Below are positions 24,165 through 32,512 of a DNA stretch of 36,277 nt, piece after piece. The stretch covers positions 68,600 through 104,876 of the forward strand of contig CALRBE010000004.1 in assembly GCA_943354005.1 (NCBI GenBank). Direction: 5' to 3'. The position numbers were made by a program, and so were the translations under genes. The notes under the pieces are model-generated. The model was not told the DNA's origin, ran no database searches, and saw nothing but the letters and a program-made list of their open reading frames with translations. Positions within the stretch are counted from its first letter, which is position 1. Every line of letters begins with the position of its first letter. The stretch comes from an uncultured Candidatus Saccharimonas sp. (GTDB lineage Bacteria; Patescibacteriota; Saccharimonadia; Saccharimonadales; AWTP1-31).

Positions 24165-24578
24165 ATGTTAATGCCTAAACGAACTAAGTACCGAAAGGTA
24201 CGAAAAGGCCGAATCAAAGGTGTTGCAACATCAGGCAACTACATTGCTTTCGGTGATTACGCACTTAAGACTCTTGAATCAGAGAGAATTACTTCTCGAC
24301 AGATTGAAGCAGCACGTCAAGCAATGACACGTTACATCAAGCGTGGTGGAAAGATCTGGATACGTATCTTTCCTCACACTCCAGTTACCCGTAAGCCCCA
24401 AGACGTAAAAATGGGTAGCGGAAAAGGTAACCCTGAATTCTTCGTTGCAAAAGTACGACCAGGAACAATCTTGTTTGAAATGCAAGGTGTACCAGAAGAA
24501 ATTGCACGGGAAGCTATGCGACTTGCAAGTCACAAACTACCTGTTAAAACCAAATTCTTGGTCAAGGACGAGGCATAA
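24165..24578 (+). CDS. rplP: 50S ribosomal protein L16 (uL16)
   Basis: A-site-finger and tRNA-contacting 50S protein, 137 aa. Landmarks are [40 protein letters not shown] and [21 protein letters not shown]. The ATG at 24165 is 9 nt after AGAGG. The alternative ATG at 24171 (MPKR) would be 15 nt away, so 24165 is preferred. Confidence 0.97.
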   Translation: MLMPKRTKYRKVRKGRIKGVATSGNYIAFGDYALKTLESERITSRQIEAARQAMTRYIKRGGKIWIRIFPHTPVTRKPQDVKMGSGKGNPEFFVAKVRPGTILFEMQGVPEEIAREAMRLASHKLPVKTKFLVKDEA

Positions 24579-24581
24579 ATT

Positions 24582-24782
24582 ATGAAAACTATCGATATAA
24601 GAAAATATACAACCGCTGAGCTGGCAACAGAAAGCACTAAACTACGTGAAGAAATCGCCGAATTGCGTCGCCGTGTACATATGGGCGAGCAGCAAAACAC
24701 TCGGATAATTCGAAGTAAGCGTAAAGATCTAGCTCGAATGCTAACAGTACTTAGCGAGCAGCTAGCAAAGGAGAACGCGTAA
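24582..24782 (+). CDS. rpmC: 50S ribosomal protein L29 (uL29)
   Basis: Small helical protein at the tunnel exit, 66 aa. It has the two-helix pattern [18 protein letters not shown] and [19 protein letters not shown]. Position between rplP and rpsQ is canonical. Its stop overlaps the rpsQ start by one base. Confidence 0.92.
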   Translation: MKTIDIRKYTTAELATESTKLREEIAELRRRVHMGEQQNTRIIRSKRKDLARMLTVLSEQLAKENA

Positions 24783-25081
24783 TGGCTAAAACACTTACTG
24801 GAATCGTGGTCTCTAATAAGACCGACAAAACAATCGTAGTTTCTGTAAAGACTCACAAAAACCACCCACTTTATCGCAAGGCTTATACATCAAGCAAGCG
24901 ATTCATGGCTCATGATGAAAAGAATGAAGCTAAGCAGGGTGACACAGTGATTATTAGTGAAACACGTCCGCTCAGCGCACGTAAACGACATACTCTTGAT
25001 AAGGTTGTCGAACGAGCTACAATTACAAAAGAAGAATCAGTAGAGGCAGTAACTGCCGCACCTATTGAGGAGACGAAATAA
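24782..25081 (+). CDS. rpsQ: 30S ribosomal protein S17 (uS17)
   Basis: OB-fold 16S binder, 99 aa. [37 protein letters not shown] and [18 protein letters not shown] are family motifs. About 20 residues longer than usual owing to an acidic/alanine C-terminal tail ([13 protein letters not shown]). Confidence 0.96.
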   Translation: MAKTLTGIVVSNKTDKTIVVSVKTHKNHPLYRKAYTSSKRFMAHDEKNEAKQGDTVIISETRPLSARKRHTLDKVVERATITKEESVEAVTAAPIEETK

Positions 25082-25449
25082 TGATCCAACAAGAATCTAG
25101 ACTAGGCGTATGCGACAACAGCGGTGCTAAGGAAATCCTTTGCATTCGTGTGCTTGGCGGTACTCGTCGTCGTTATGCTCGAGTTGGTGACGTTATTGTC
25201 GCTACAGTAAAGCAAGCAAACCCACAGGGTAACGTTAAAAAGAAATCAGTTGTTCGTGCCGTCATCGTTCGTACTAAGTACGTAATTAAGCGAAAAGATG
25301 GTTCAACTATCCGATTTGATGATAACGCTGCTGTAATAATTGGAGACGATAAGCTTCCAAAAGCTACACGTATCTTTGGTCCAGTTCCTCGTGAACTACG
25401 TGACCTAGGTTATGCTAAGATTATCTCTCTCGCACCGGAGGTCCTATAA
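25081..25449 (+). CDS. rplN: 50S ribosomal protein L14 (uL14)
   Basis: Subunit-interface protein contacting 16S helix 14, 122 aa. [32 protein letters not shown], and [11 protein letters not shown] near the end are diagnostic. One-base overlaps with both neighbours. Confidence 0.98.
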   Translation: MIQQESRLGVCDNSGAKEILCIRVLGGTRRRYARVGDVIVATVKQANPQGNVKKKSVVRAVIVRTKYVIKRKDGSTIRFDDNAAVIIGDDKLPKATRIFGPVPRELRDLGYAKIISLAPEVL

Positions 25450-25787
25450 TGACTGCAACTAAAACTATCTATAAAATTCGTATCAAAAAGGGTGACGAAG
25501 TGATTGTACGATCTGGCAAATACAAAGGCCAGACTGGAAAAGTTGTTTCAACTCACCCAACACTTAACAAAGTTACTGTTGAAGGTATCAATATTGTTAA
25601 GAAGCACACTAAACCAAACAAGCAATACCCACAAGGTGGAATTATTCCAATAACTAAGCCTATTGATGTTTCTAAGGTTGGTATCATTGATCCAGCTACT
25701 AAGAAAGCTAGCCGTATTGGATACACAATCGATAAAGATGGTGCAAAGACTCGCGTATTTAAGAAATCTGGAAAGGAGATCAAGTAA
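25449..25787 (+). CDS. rplX: 50S ribosomal protein L24 (uL24)
   Basis: KOW-domain assembly initiator, 112 aa. IRIKKGDEVIVRSGKYKGQTG is the KOW motif, followed by VNIVKKH-like GINIVKKHTKPNKQ and a C-terminal KTRVFKKSGKEIK. Canonical position before rplE. Confidence 0.97.
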   Translation: MTATKTIYKIRIKKGDEVIVRSGKYKGQTGKVVSTHPTLNKVTVEGINIVKKHTKPNKQYPQGGIIPITKPIDVSKVGIIDPATKKASRIGYTIDKDGAKTRVFKKSGKEIK

Positions 25788-26371
25788 TGGCTACTAAAAC
25801 TGTAAAGACTACGCCGTATGTTGCTCGCCTTAAAGATCTCTATAACAAGCAGTACGCAGCTGAACTTCAAAAAGAACTTGAGCTGACTAACCCTCATCAA
25901 GTTCCACGACTTGAAAAGATCGTTGTAAACGTTGGTCTAGGCCGTGCTAAGGATGATAAAAAGATCATTGAAACTGCATCTAATACTATCCGTAAGATTA
26001 CTGCCCAAGAACCAATTGATACACTCGCAAAGAACTCTATTGCAGGATTTAAACTCCGTGAAGGAAACAAGATCGGCATTAAAGTAACTCTACGCGGTAA
26101 CCAAATGTATGAATTTGCTGACCGTCTCATTAATATCGTGCTACCTCGACTACGTGACTTTCATGGTGTTAAGTTGAGCGCATTCGACAAGTCTGGAAAC
26201 TATAGCATCGGCTTTACTGACCAGTCTGTATTTCCTGAATTGACTTTCGAAGAGACAACAACCGCGCATGGACTACAAGTAGTATTTGTTGTTAAGGCAC
26301 ATGATGTAAACGCATCTAAGGCACTCCTTACTAAATTGGGAATGCCATTTGAGAAAAAGGAGAGCAAATAA
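25787..26371 (+). CDS. rplE: 50S ribosomal protein L5 (uL5)
   Basis: 5S rRNA-binding central protuberance protein, 194 aa. [41 protein letters not shown] and [15 protein letters not shown] are characteristic. An N-terminal extension ([14 protein letters not shown]) makes it about 15 residues longer than E. coli L5. Confidence 0.97.
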   Translation: MATKTVKTTPYVARLKDLYNKQYAAELQKELELTNPHQVPRLEKIVVNVGLGRAKDDKKIIETASNTIRKITAQEPIDTLAKNSIAGFKLREGNKIGIKVTLRGNQMYEFADRLINIVLPRLRDFHGVKLSAFDKSGNYSIGFTDQSVFPELTFEETTTAHGLQVVFVVKAHDVNASKALLTKLGMPFEKKESK

Positions 26372-26372
26372 A

Positions 26373-26642
26373 ATGGCCCGTAAATCAAATATCGCACGAG
26401 ATCTTAAGCGTCAGAAGATGATTAAGAAATATGAAGCTAAGCGCATTGAGCTTAAGAAAATCGGAGACTTAGACGGACTTCACCTGCTTCCACGCAACTC
26501 TTCACCAACTCGTTGGAAAAACCGTTGTATTGAAACAGGACGACCGCGCAGTTATATGCGAACATTCGGTCTATCCCGTCTATCATTCCGTGAACATGCC
26601 TCAAAGGGTGAAATCCCAGGCGTAACAAAGGCAAGCTGGTAA
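26373..26642 (+). CDS. rpsN: 30S ribosomal protein S14 (uS14), zinc-free form
   Basis: 30S head protein, 89 aa from the ATG at 26373. That start lies one base after the rplE stop and follows AAGGAGAG, so the upstream in-frame ATG at 26349 is rejected. The longer C-minus form is shown by [26 protein letters not shown]: the CxxC pair of zinc-type S14 is absent and only one cysteine remains. [18 protein letters not shown] closes the protein. Confidence 0.96.
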   Translation: MARKSNIARDLKRQKMIKKYEAKRIELKKIGDLDGLHLLPRNSSPTRWKNRCIETGRPRSYMRTFGLSRLSFREHASKGEIPGVTKASW

Positions 26643-26651
26643 AGGAACATT

Positions 26652-27053
26652 ATGTCTACTACATCAACAGATCCAATCGCAGATATGCTCTCACGAATAC
26701 GTAACGCTATTGCAGTACGTAAGACTGAGGTTGTCATGCCACATTCAAAAGTTAAAGAAGCCGTTGCACAGCTATTACAAGCTAATAACTTTGTTAACGC
26801 AATCACAGTAAGTGATGCAACGATTGGAAAATCATTGCACGTTACTATCAACAACCCTGATCATAATGCCCGTATTACTGAGATCAAACGACTAAGCACA
26901 CCTGGGCGCCGCTATTATGTAGCTGCTAAAGACATTCCAGTTGTAAAAAGTGGACGTGGTCTAGTCATTGTTTCTACAAGCAAGGGTATGATGACAGGAA
27001 AAGAAGCTAAAGCTGCCGGTATCGGTGGTGAATTAATTTGTAAGGTATATTAA
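26652..27053 (+). CDS. rpsH: 30S ribosomal protein S8 (uS8)
   Basis: Central-domain 16S binder, and repressor of the spc operon in E. coli; 133 aa. TDPIADMLSRIRNAIAVRK and the C-terminal STSKGMMTGKEAKAAGIGGE are canonical. SD AAAGGA is 5-6 nt before the ATG after a 9-nt gap. Confidence 0.98.
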   Translation: MSTTSTDPIADMLSRIRNAIAVRKTEVVMPHSKVKEAVAQLLQANNFVNAITVSDATIGKSLHVTINNPDHNARITEIKRLSTPGRRYYVAAKDIPVVKSGRGLVIVSTSKGMMTGKEAKAAGIGGELICKVY

Positions 27054-27055
27054 AT

Positions 27056-27595
27056 ATGAGTCGCGTAGGTAAATCACCAATCACAGTTCCAACAGGAGTT
27101 TCAGTTACAATTACAGATGATGTAATTACTGTTTCCGGCTCAAAAGGCACACTTAGCCAATTTACAATGCCTGAAATTACTGTTGTACAACAGGAAAATC
27201 AAATCATTGTGACACGAGCTAACAATGAGCCAAAAGTTCGCGCTAAGCATGGTCTTATGCGGGCACTTATCAATAACATGGTCGTCGGTGTAACCGATGG
27301 CTTTAGTAAGCAACTAGAAATCAACGGTGTTGGTTATCGTGTTGCTGCTCAAGGTACAAACCTTAAGTTCAACCTTGGATTTTCGCATGACGTTATATAT
27401 GCACTTCCAGCAGGTATTACAGCAACACTTGATAACAACTTAGTTACTATCAGTGGATCTAGCCGACAGCAAGTTGGTCAGGTTGCAGCAGAAATTCGTG
27501 CACTAAAGAAGCCTGAACCGTATAAGGGCAAGGGAATAAAGTATGTTGACGAACGAATTATCCGTAAGTCGGGTAAGTCAGGTAAGGATAAATAA
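27056..27595 (+). CDS. rplF: 50S ribosomal protein L6 (uL6)
   Basis: Two-domain protein near the factor-binding site, 179 aa. SRVGKSPITVPTGVSV opens, INGVGYRVAAQG starts domain 2, and KKPEPYKGKGIKYVDE is the signature end. Two-nt gap from rpsH. Confidence 0.98.
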   Translation: MSRVGKSPITVPTGVSVTITDDVITVSGSKGTLSQFTMPEITVVQQENQIIVTRANNEPKVRAKHGLMRALINNMVVGVTDGFSKQLEINGVGYRVAAQGTNLKFNLGFSHDVIYALPAGITATLDNNLVTISGSSRQQVGQVAAEIRALKKPEPYKGKGIKYVDERIIRKSGKSGKDK

Positions 27596-27597
27596 TC

Positions 27598-27951
27598 ATG
27601 AATCGACTAGCACAAAAATTACACAATCTATCACAACGTAAAAAGCGCGTACGATCTACCGTTATCGGTACTACAGAACGTCCACGACTTTCAGTATTTG
27701 TTAGTAACCGGCACATTGTTGCTCAGATTATTGATGACTCAAAAAAGATTACTCTAGTACACGTTAGTACAAACGGTAAGACTACTACAGGAACACTAAC
27801 TGAAAAAGCTGCAGTTATTGGAGCAGAAGTTGCTAAAAAGGCTAAAGCTGCAAAGATTACTAAAGTAGTATTTGACCGCAATGGTAAACTCTACCATGGT
27901 CGTGTACAAGCACTAGCTGATGCAGCTCGTAAGAATGGACTGGAGTTCTAA
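27598..27951 (+). CDS. rplR: 50S ribosomal protein L18 (uL18)
   Basis: 5S rRNA-binding protein, 117 aa. RVRSTVIGTTERPRLSVFVSN and AKAAKITKVVFDRNGKLYHGRV are typical, ending ADAARKNGLEF. Fits between rplF and rpsE as in the spc operon. Confidence 0.97.
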   Translation: MNRLAQKLHNLSQRKKRVRSTVIGTTERPRLSVFVSNRHIVAQIIDDSKKITLVHVSTNGKTTTGTLTEKAAVIGAEVAKKAKAAKITKVVFDRNGKLYHGRVQALADAARKNGLEF

Positions 27952-27952
27952 T

Positions 27953-28531
27953 ATGCAAAATAATCAAAATTCAGGCCGACCACAAAAAGATCAGCCACAA
28001 GAAGAAAAGCAATTTGATGAGAGAATTCTTAACATTGACCGTGTTGCACGTGTTGTAAAGGGCGGACGCCGCTTCCGTTTCCGAGCGCTTGCTGTTGCAG
28101 GAGATCGAAAGCATAAAATTGGAATCGGTTCGGCTAAAGGTGCTGACGTCACAACTGCTGTAGCTAAAGCTATGGAAGTTGCTAAAAAGAACATGGTAAC
28201 AATTCACCTATATAAGGAAACGTTGCCTCACGAAGCAACTGCTAAAGTTAGTGGTGCTCACATCCTAATCAAGCCTGCAAGCCCAGGTACTGGTCTTATT
28301 GCTGGTGGTGTTGTTCGAACAGTCCTAGAAGTAGCTGGTGTACGAAATGCACTTAGCAAGTCACTTGGATCAACTAACAAGACAAACACTGCGTACGCGA
28401 CTCTTGAAGCATTGCAAAGTATGGTTCCTGCTAAAGAATGGGTCACTACAAAGCATGAAGCTAAGTCAGCTACAAAGAAAACAGTAGCAGCTAAAGTTGC
28501 CGCTCCTAAGAAAAGTGCAGGAGAAAAATAA
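27953..28531 (+). CDS. rpsE: 30S ribosomal protein S5 (uS5)
   Basis: mRNA-entry and fidelity protein, 192 aa from the ATG at 27953. That start is one base after the rplR stop, with GGAG about 9 nt upstream; an in-frame ATG at 27920 lies within rplR and is rejected. Features: a Gln/Asn-rich start, DRVARVVKGGRRFRFRALAV, GSAKGADVTTAVAKA and LIKPASPGTGLIAGG. A Lys/Ala-rich tail (KSATKKTVAAKVAAPKKS) follows. Next is rplO with a one-base overlap, so rpmD is absent. Confidence 0.97.
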   Translation: MQNNQNSGRPQKDQPQEEKQFDERILNIDRVARVVKGGRRFRFRALAVAGDRKHKIGIGSAKGADVTTAVAKAMEVAKKNMVTIHLYKETLPHEATAKVSGAHILIKPASPGTGLIAGGVVRTVLEVAGVRNALSKSLGSTNKTNTAYATLEALQSMVPAKEWVTTKHEAKSATKKTVAAKVAAPKKSAGEK

Positions 28532-28995
28532 TGGGTTATAACAATCTCGAACTAACAGGCAAGAAGTCTACTAAACGAGTAGGTCGTGGTATTGCAGCCG
28601 GACAAGGTAAAACTGCTGGACGTGGTACTAAAGGTCAAAAATCTCGTACAGGTTTCAGCCGTCGACCAGGTTTTGAAGGTGGTCAAACACCTCTTGCTCA
28701 AAGATTCCCTAAACTTAGAGGATTTAAATCACACCGAACACCAGCAGAAGTTGTTTACACAGGCGACCTTGATTCACTTGGTGTCAAAATCGACAACAAG
28801 GTTCTTGCTGAAGCACATCTAGTTAGCTCTGCTCATACTCGCGTTAAGCTTGTAGTAAAGGGTGAAGTGTCTAAAAAGCATACTGTGTCACTACAATCTT
28901 CTAGCAAAACAGCAATTGAAGCCGTAGTTAAAGCTGGTGGAACTTTCGAAAAGATTGAACAGGTCAAACGACCTACAACAAAAATCGCTAAATAA
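28531..28995 (+). CDS. rplO: 50S ribosomal protein L15 (uL15)
   Basis: Late 50S assembly protein, 154 aa. KKSTKRVGRGIAAGQGKTAGRG and TGFSRRPGFEGGQTPLAQRFP are the conserved glycine-rich N-terminal part. It ends the tight ribosomal protein run; secY follows after 76 nt with its own promoter. Confidence 0.97.
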   Translation: MGYNNLELTGKKSTKRVGRGIAAGQGKTAGRGTKGQKSRTGFSRRPGFEGGQTPLAQRFPKLRGFKSHRTPAEVVYTGDLDSLGVKIDNKVLAEAHLVSSAHTRVKLVVKGEVSKKHTVSLQSSSKTAIEAVVKAGGTFEKIEQVKRPTTKIAK

Positions 28996-29033
28996 ATATC
29001 ACATCGTTTAATACGTGAATCCCGCTTCAGTCC

Positions 29034-29042
29034 TGATATACT
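29034..29042 (+). promoter_or_regulatory. Extended -10 promoter of secY
   Basis: TGA-TATACT (TG at 29034-29035, hexamer 29037-29042) is an extended -10 with no clear -35. Start near 29049 leaves a 23-nt leader with GGGGAGA before the ATG at 29072. Confidence 0.6.
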
Positions 29043-29071
29043 GAATGGGTACAAATTGGGGAGAAAGAACA

Positions 29072-30568
29072 ATGAGTTGGAAGGTAATACTTAGTTCGCT
29101 TAAGAACAGCGATATGCGGAAACGTTTTCTTGCCGTACTTGGCATGATCTTTGTTTTTCGTGTTTACGCGCATATTCCCGTACCTCTCAGCGATCCTCAG
29201 ACTTTAAAGCAAATCCTTGATAACGTTTTTAACTCTCAAAATACACCTCAGTTGTTTAGTTTCATAAACGTATTATCTGGCGGTGCATTAGCTAATTTTT
29301 CAATCATGCTTGTGGGATTAGGTGCGTATATTAATGCATCTATCATAATGCAGCTACTCACTAAAGCCATACCTCAATTAGAAGCTATGAATAAAGAAGG
29401 TGAGTATGGCCGTAAGAAGATAAATCAGTATACTCGTATGCTAACTCTGCCTCTTGCTATCATGCAATCTATCGGTGCTATATTTCTTGTACGACAATCA
29501 GCCTCTAGCATTGGTGGACTAGGCGATATTACAGCCAATACCTCTCCAATCCAATGGGTACTCATGGTAGCGTCACTTACGGGTGGAGCAATGATACTTA
29601 TGTGGCTTGGTGAGCTCATAACTGAAAAGGGTATCGGAAATGGTATATCACTCATTATTACTGTAGGTATTGTCAGCACGCTACCGCAAACTGCAGTTAA
29701 ATTATTTAATGGCCTGATCGACCAAACTAACAAAATGACTATCTTTGGAGTACAGTTACCGATTAACCGTACATCTCTTTTTTATACGACAATACTGTTA
29801 TCTTCAGTAGTGATACTTACTGTCTTTATTGTGAAGCTTAATGAAGCTGCCCGTAGGCTCACAATTAATTACGCAAAACGCGTTCAAGGTAATAGGACAT
29901 ATGGCGGAGTAACGACCATGATGCCAGTCAAGCTAATAACGGCAGGAGTTGTCCCAATTATCTTTGCCGTAGCCTTCTTGAGTATGCCAAGCTTTGCCGG
30001 CCAGCTAATGACTGGCTCCAGTAGTGCCCGTCTTCAGTCTATTGGAGCAACCTTAGTTCAACTCTTCCAGACACCATCAGCTCAATCATTCCAACAACCC
30101 GGCTGGCAACCGTTCTTCTATCCTGTTGTCTATTTTGTTCTAGTAGTTATGTTTACCTTTTTCTATACAAGCATCGCATTTAACTCTACGGAAATAGCTG
30201 AGAACTTACAAAAACAAGGTGGCTTCATAGAAGGTGTTCGGGCAGGAAAACAAACAGAGAAATACCTCGGCTACGTTGTTAACCGACTTACACTTTTTGG
30301 AGCGTTTGCCTTAGGTTTCTTAGCAATAGTTCCAATAATTGGGCAGATATTCTTGTCTGAAGATATTGCCTTTGAAGGAACCAGCATCCTTATCCTTGTC
30401 TCGGTGTCCCTTGAAACACTACGTCAGATCGAATCAAGGGCACTAATGGTCACGTATGACCAATACCAGCAACCTGACTTTTTCTATGACACAGACGTAC
30501 CTCTAGATGCAGCTACTGGAGCCCGAAGACTGCGCTTTATTCCAGGCCGCTCAAAAAAGGATAAATAA
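29072..30568 (+). CDS. secY: Protein translocase subunit SecY
   Basis: Channel subunit of the Sec translocon, 498 aa, with about ten membrane helices. Visible landmarks: LKNSDMRKRFLAVLGMIFVFRVYAHIPVP (N-terminus and TM1, quoted only as a region, residues 9-37), a plug region GGALANFSIM, and TEKGIGNGISLIITVGIV. The ribosome-contacting loops are YAKRVQGNRTYGG and TAENL-like STEIAENLQKQGGFIEGVRAG. The start at 29072 is chosen over 29045 because of the SD and because 29045 lies at the predicted transcription start. The usual adk and map genes do not follow. Confidence 0.97.
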   Translation: MSWKVILSSLKNSDMRKRFLAVLGMIFVFRVYAHIPVPLSDPQTLKQILDNVFNSQNTPQLFSFINVLSGGALANFSIMLVGLGAYINASIIMQLLTKAIPQLEAMNKEGEYGRKKINQYTRMLTLPLAIMQSIGAIFLVRQSASSIGGLGDITANTSPIQWVLMVASLTGGAMILMWLGELITEKGIGNGISLIITVGIVSTLPQTAVKLFNGLIDQTNKMTIFGVQLPINRTSLFYTTILLSSVVILTVFIVKLNEAARRLTINYAKRVQGNRTYGGVTTMMPVKLITAGVVPIIFAVAFLSMPSFAGQLMTGSSSARLQSIGATLVQLFQTPSAQSFQQPGWQPFFYPVVYFVLVVMFTFFYTSIAFNSTEIAENLQKQGGFIEGVRAGKQTEKYLGYVVNRLTLFGAFALGFLAIVPIIGQIFLSEDIAFEGTSILILVSVSLETLRQIESRALMVTYDQYQQPDFFYDTDVPLDAATGARRLRFIPGRSKKDK

Positions 30569-30572
30569 GGCT

Positions 30573-30601
30573 TTGCATATCATCATTTCATCTGTTATAA
30601 T
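30573..30601 (+). promoter_or_regulatory. infA promoter
   Basis: TTGCAT (30573-30578), 17-nt spacer, perfect TATAAT (30596-30601). Start near 30608 gives only about 12 nt of untranslated leader, with no SD. Confidence 0.85.
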
Positions 30602-30619
30602 AGAGACTTAGTTATATTT

Positions 30620-30841
30620 ATGTCAAAAAACAAGGAAGTTATCGAACTAGCAGGAACCATAGTGGAGACTCTACCGGGTACTCAATTTCGAGTCGAACTT
30701 GAAAACGGACATAAAATTATAGCTCACGTTGCCGGAAAGATGCGTAAACATTATATTCGTATCGTTCCAGGTGATAGCGTTACGGTTGAGTTGACCCCTT
30801 ACGATCTTACTAAGGGAAGAATCACCTATCGCAAATCCTGA
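30620..30841 (+). CDS. infA: Translation initiation factor IF-1
   Basis: OB-fold factor that binds the 30S A site, 73 aa. [43 protein letters not shown] and [18 protein letters not shown] are signature. Strong promoter close upstream and no Shine-Dalgarno, so initiation is on a very short leader. Confidence 0.97.
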   Translation: MSKNKEVIELAGTIVETLPGTQFRVELENGHKIIAHVAGKMRKHYIRIVPGDSVTVELTPYDLTKGRITYRKS

Positions 30842-30865
30842 TCCACATAACCTCAGGAGTTCATT

Positions 30866-30893
30866 TTTACAATATTAAGCAGTGTGTTATGCA
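30866..30893 (+). promoter_or_regulatory. Possible promoter before rpmJ
   Basis: TTTACA (30866-30871), 16-nt spacer, extended -10 TGT-TATGCA (TG at 30885-30886, hexamer 30888-30893). Could drive rpmJ-rpsM onward in addition to read-through from infA. Confidence 0.4.
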
Positions 30894-30916
30894 TTCTAGG
30901 AAGGAGCATGATCCGC

Positions 30917-31033
30917 ATGAAAGTGCGTGCTAGCGTCAAAAAAATCAGTCCGGACGATAAGATTGTTCGCCGTAAGGGGAGAATCTACGTTATAAACAAA
31001 TTAAAGCCTAAACATAAGCAGAGGCAGGGATAA
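30917..31033 (+). CDS. rpmJ: 50S ribosomal protein L36 (bL36), zinc-ligand-free, 38 aa
   Basis: Begins MKVRASVKK and ends KPKHKQRQG, unmistakably L36. Normal zinc-type L36 has Cys at 11, 14 and 27 plus a His. Here the segment reads [12 protein letters not shown] and [11 protein letters not shown], so all three cysteines are replaced and only the histidine stays. The ATG at 30917 lies 10 nt after AAGGAG (30901-30906); an in-frame ATG at 30908 is only 1 nt from that SD and is less likely. Located between infA and rpsM as in most bacteria. Confidence 0.95.
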   Translation: MKVRASVKKISPDDKIVRRKGRIYVINKLKPKHKQRQG

Positions 31034-31036
31034 ACT

Positions 31037-31423
31037 ATGGCTCGTATTTCAGGCGTTACAATTCCAGCAGAAAAGCAGGTTCAGATTGCATTGACATATG
31101 TCTTTGGCATTGGACCTAAAACAGCTGTCGATGTTCTTACGGCAGCTAAGGTAGATCCTACTGTTCGTGTTAAGAACCTAACTGATGCAGAAATTTCTCG
31201 CATTCAGGAAGTTATTAACGAAACACTAACTGTAGAAGGTGAACTACAGCGTATTGTCAGTACTAACATTAAGCGACTAAAGGATATCAACTCATATCGT
31301 GGCCTTCGTCACAAAATGAGTCTTCCAAGCCGTGGACAACGTACTAAGACAAATGCTCGTACTCGTCGTGGTAAAAAGATTACTGTTGGTGGAACAGCTA
31401 AGAAAGTAGCGGCAAAGACATAA
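31037..31423 (+). CDS. rpsM: 30S ribosomal protein S13 (uS13)
   Basis: 30S head protein that contacts P-site tRNA and L5, 128 aa. ARISGVTIPAEKQVQIALTY start, FGIGPKTA, and SYRGLRHKMSLPSRGQRTKTNARTRRG at the tRNA-facing end (residues about 90-116). A short Lys/Ala tail (TAKKVAAKT) follows. 3 nt after rpmJ. Confidence 0.98.
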   Translation: MARISGVTIPAEKQVQIALTYVFGIGPKTAVDVLTAAKVDPTVRVKNLTDAEISRIQEVINETLTVEGELQRIVSTNIKRLKDINSYRGLRHKMSLPSRGQRTKTNARTRRGKKITVGGTAKKVAAKT

Positions 31424-31478
31424 TGAATACTCTACTTACTAACCACTACGGTCTATCAACTCGAAAGGATGCAATCTA

Positions 31479-31871
31479 ATGGCAGATGCAACTACAACTA
31501 GAAAAAAGAAGTCGAAACGAATAGTTGCTTCAGGGCAAGTTCATATTTTCGCAAGTTTTAATAACACTATCATCACTTTTTCAGATGCACAGGGCGGAGC
31601 TCTTACAGCTTCAAGCGCTGGTGCCTGTGGTTTTAGAGGATCTAAAAAAGGTACTGCATATGCTGCTCAGGTTGCATGTGAAAAGGCTGGTCAGGCTGCA
31701 GTACAGCAATATAGCTTTGCTAAAGCTGATGTTTACGTAAAAGGTGTCGGCCTTGGTCGCGATGCTGCTGTTCGTACATTGAATACTCTTGGTATCGCTA
31801 TCGAAGGTATTCGTGACGTAACTGGTGTCGCTCATGGTGGCGTTCGACCTAAGAAAGCTCGAAGGATTTAA
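31479..31871 (+). CDS. rpsK: 30S ribosomal protein S11 (uS11)
   Basis: Platform protein, 130 aa. GQVHIFASFNNTIITFSDA, GACGFRGSKKGTAYAAQ and the C-terminal GVAHGGVRPKKARRI are conserved. SD AAAGGA 9-10 nt upstream. A 55-nt gap separates it from rpsM with nothing recognisable in it. Confidence 0.98.
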   Translation: MADATTTRKKKSKRIVASGQVHIFASFNNTIITFSDAQGGALTASSAGACGFRGSKKGTAYAAQVACEKAGQAAVQQYSFAKADVYVKGVGLGRDAAVRTLNTLGIAIEGIRDVTGVAHGGVRPKKARRI

Positions 31872-31873
31872 TC

Positions 31874-32497
31874 ATGGCACGAGATACACAATCTATTGTA
31901 AAAATGAGTCGACGTGAAGGCTATGCTCTTCACCCTAAAGCTCATAAGGCACTTGCTAAGCGAACTACAATGCCAGGACAGGCTGCAAACAGCCGTGGTA
32001 TGCGTAATAAGCCTAGCCAGTACAGTCTTCAGTTACGAGAGAAGCAGAAAGTTAAGCGATTATACGGCTTACTAGAAAAGCAATTTTCTAACCTAATGGC
32101 AGAAGCTTCACGTAAACAAGGTCAGAGTGGTGAAAACCTTCTACAATTACTTGAACGACGTATGGACAACGCTGTATACCGTAGCGGACTAGCTGTTAGT
32201 CGTCGTGCTGCACGTCAGCTCGTTACACACGGCCATTTCCATCTTAACGGCCGAAGAGTTGATATACCATCAATTCGAATGAAGGAAGGCGATGTACTTG
32301 TACTTCGTGATGGCAGCAAGAAGAATGAATATTTCAAACATATTGATGACGTCAGCCCAGCATCACCAGATACTGTTCCAACCTGGATGAAAATTAATCG
32401 CAAGAAATTTGAAATAACCATTACGGGGATTCCAGCACGTGATGACGCAGAACCAGAAATCAATGAGCAACTAATTGTAGAATACTACTCACGCTAG
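31874..32497 (+). CDS. rpsD: 30S ribosomal protein S4 (uS4)
   Basis: Early 30S assembly protein, and the alpha-operon repressor in E. coli; 207 aa. The S4 RNA-binding domain is at about 95-155 (LERRMDNAVYRSGLAVSRRA, VTHGHFHLNGRRVDIPS). The N-terminal part lacks the zinc cysteines seen in some bacteria, so it is a C-minus form. 2 nt after rpsK. Confidence 0.97.
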   Translation: MARDTQSIVKMSRREGYALHPKAHKALAKRTTMPGQAANSRGMRNKPSQYSLQLREKQKVKRLYGLLEKQFSNLMAEASRKQGQSGENLLQLLERRMDNAVYRSGLAVSRRAARQLVTHGHFHLNGRRVDIPSIRMKEGDVLVLRDGSKKNEYFKHIDDVSPASPDTVPTWMKINRKKFEITITGIPARDDAEPEINEQLIVEYYSR

Positions 32498-32512
32498 GGA
32501 GGCGAAATAACT

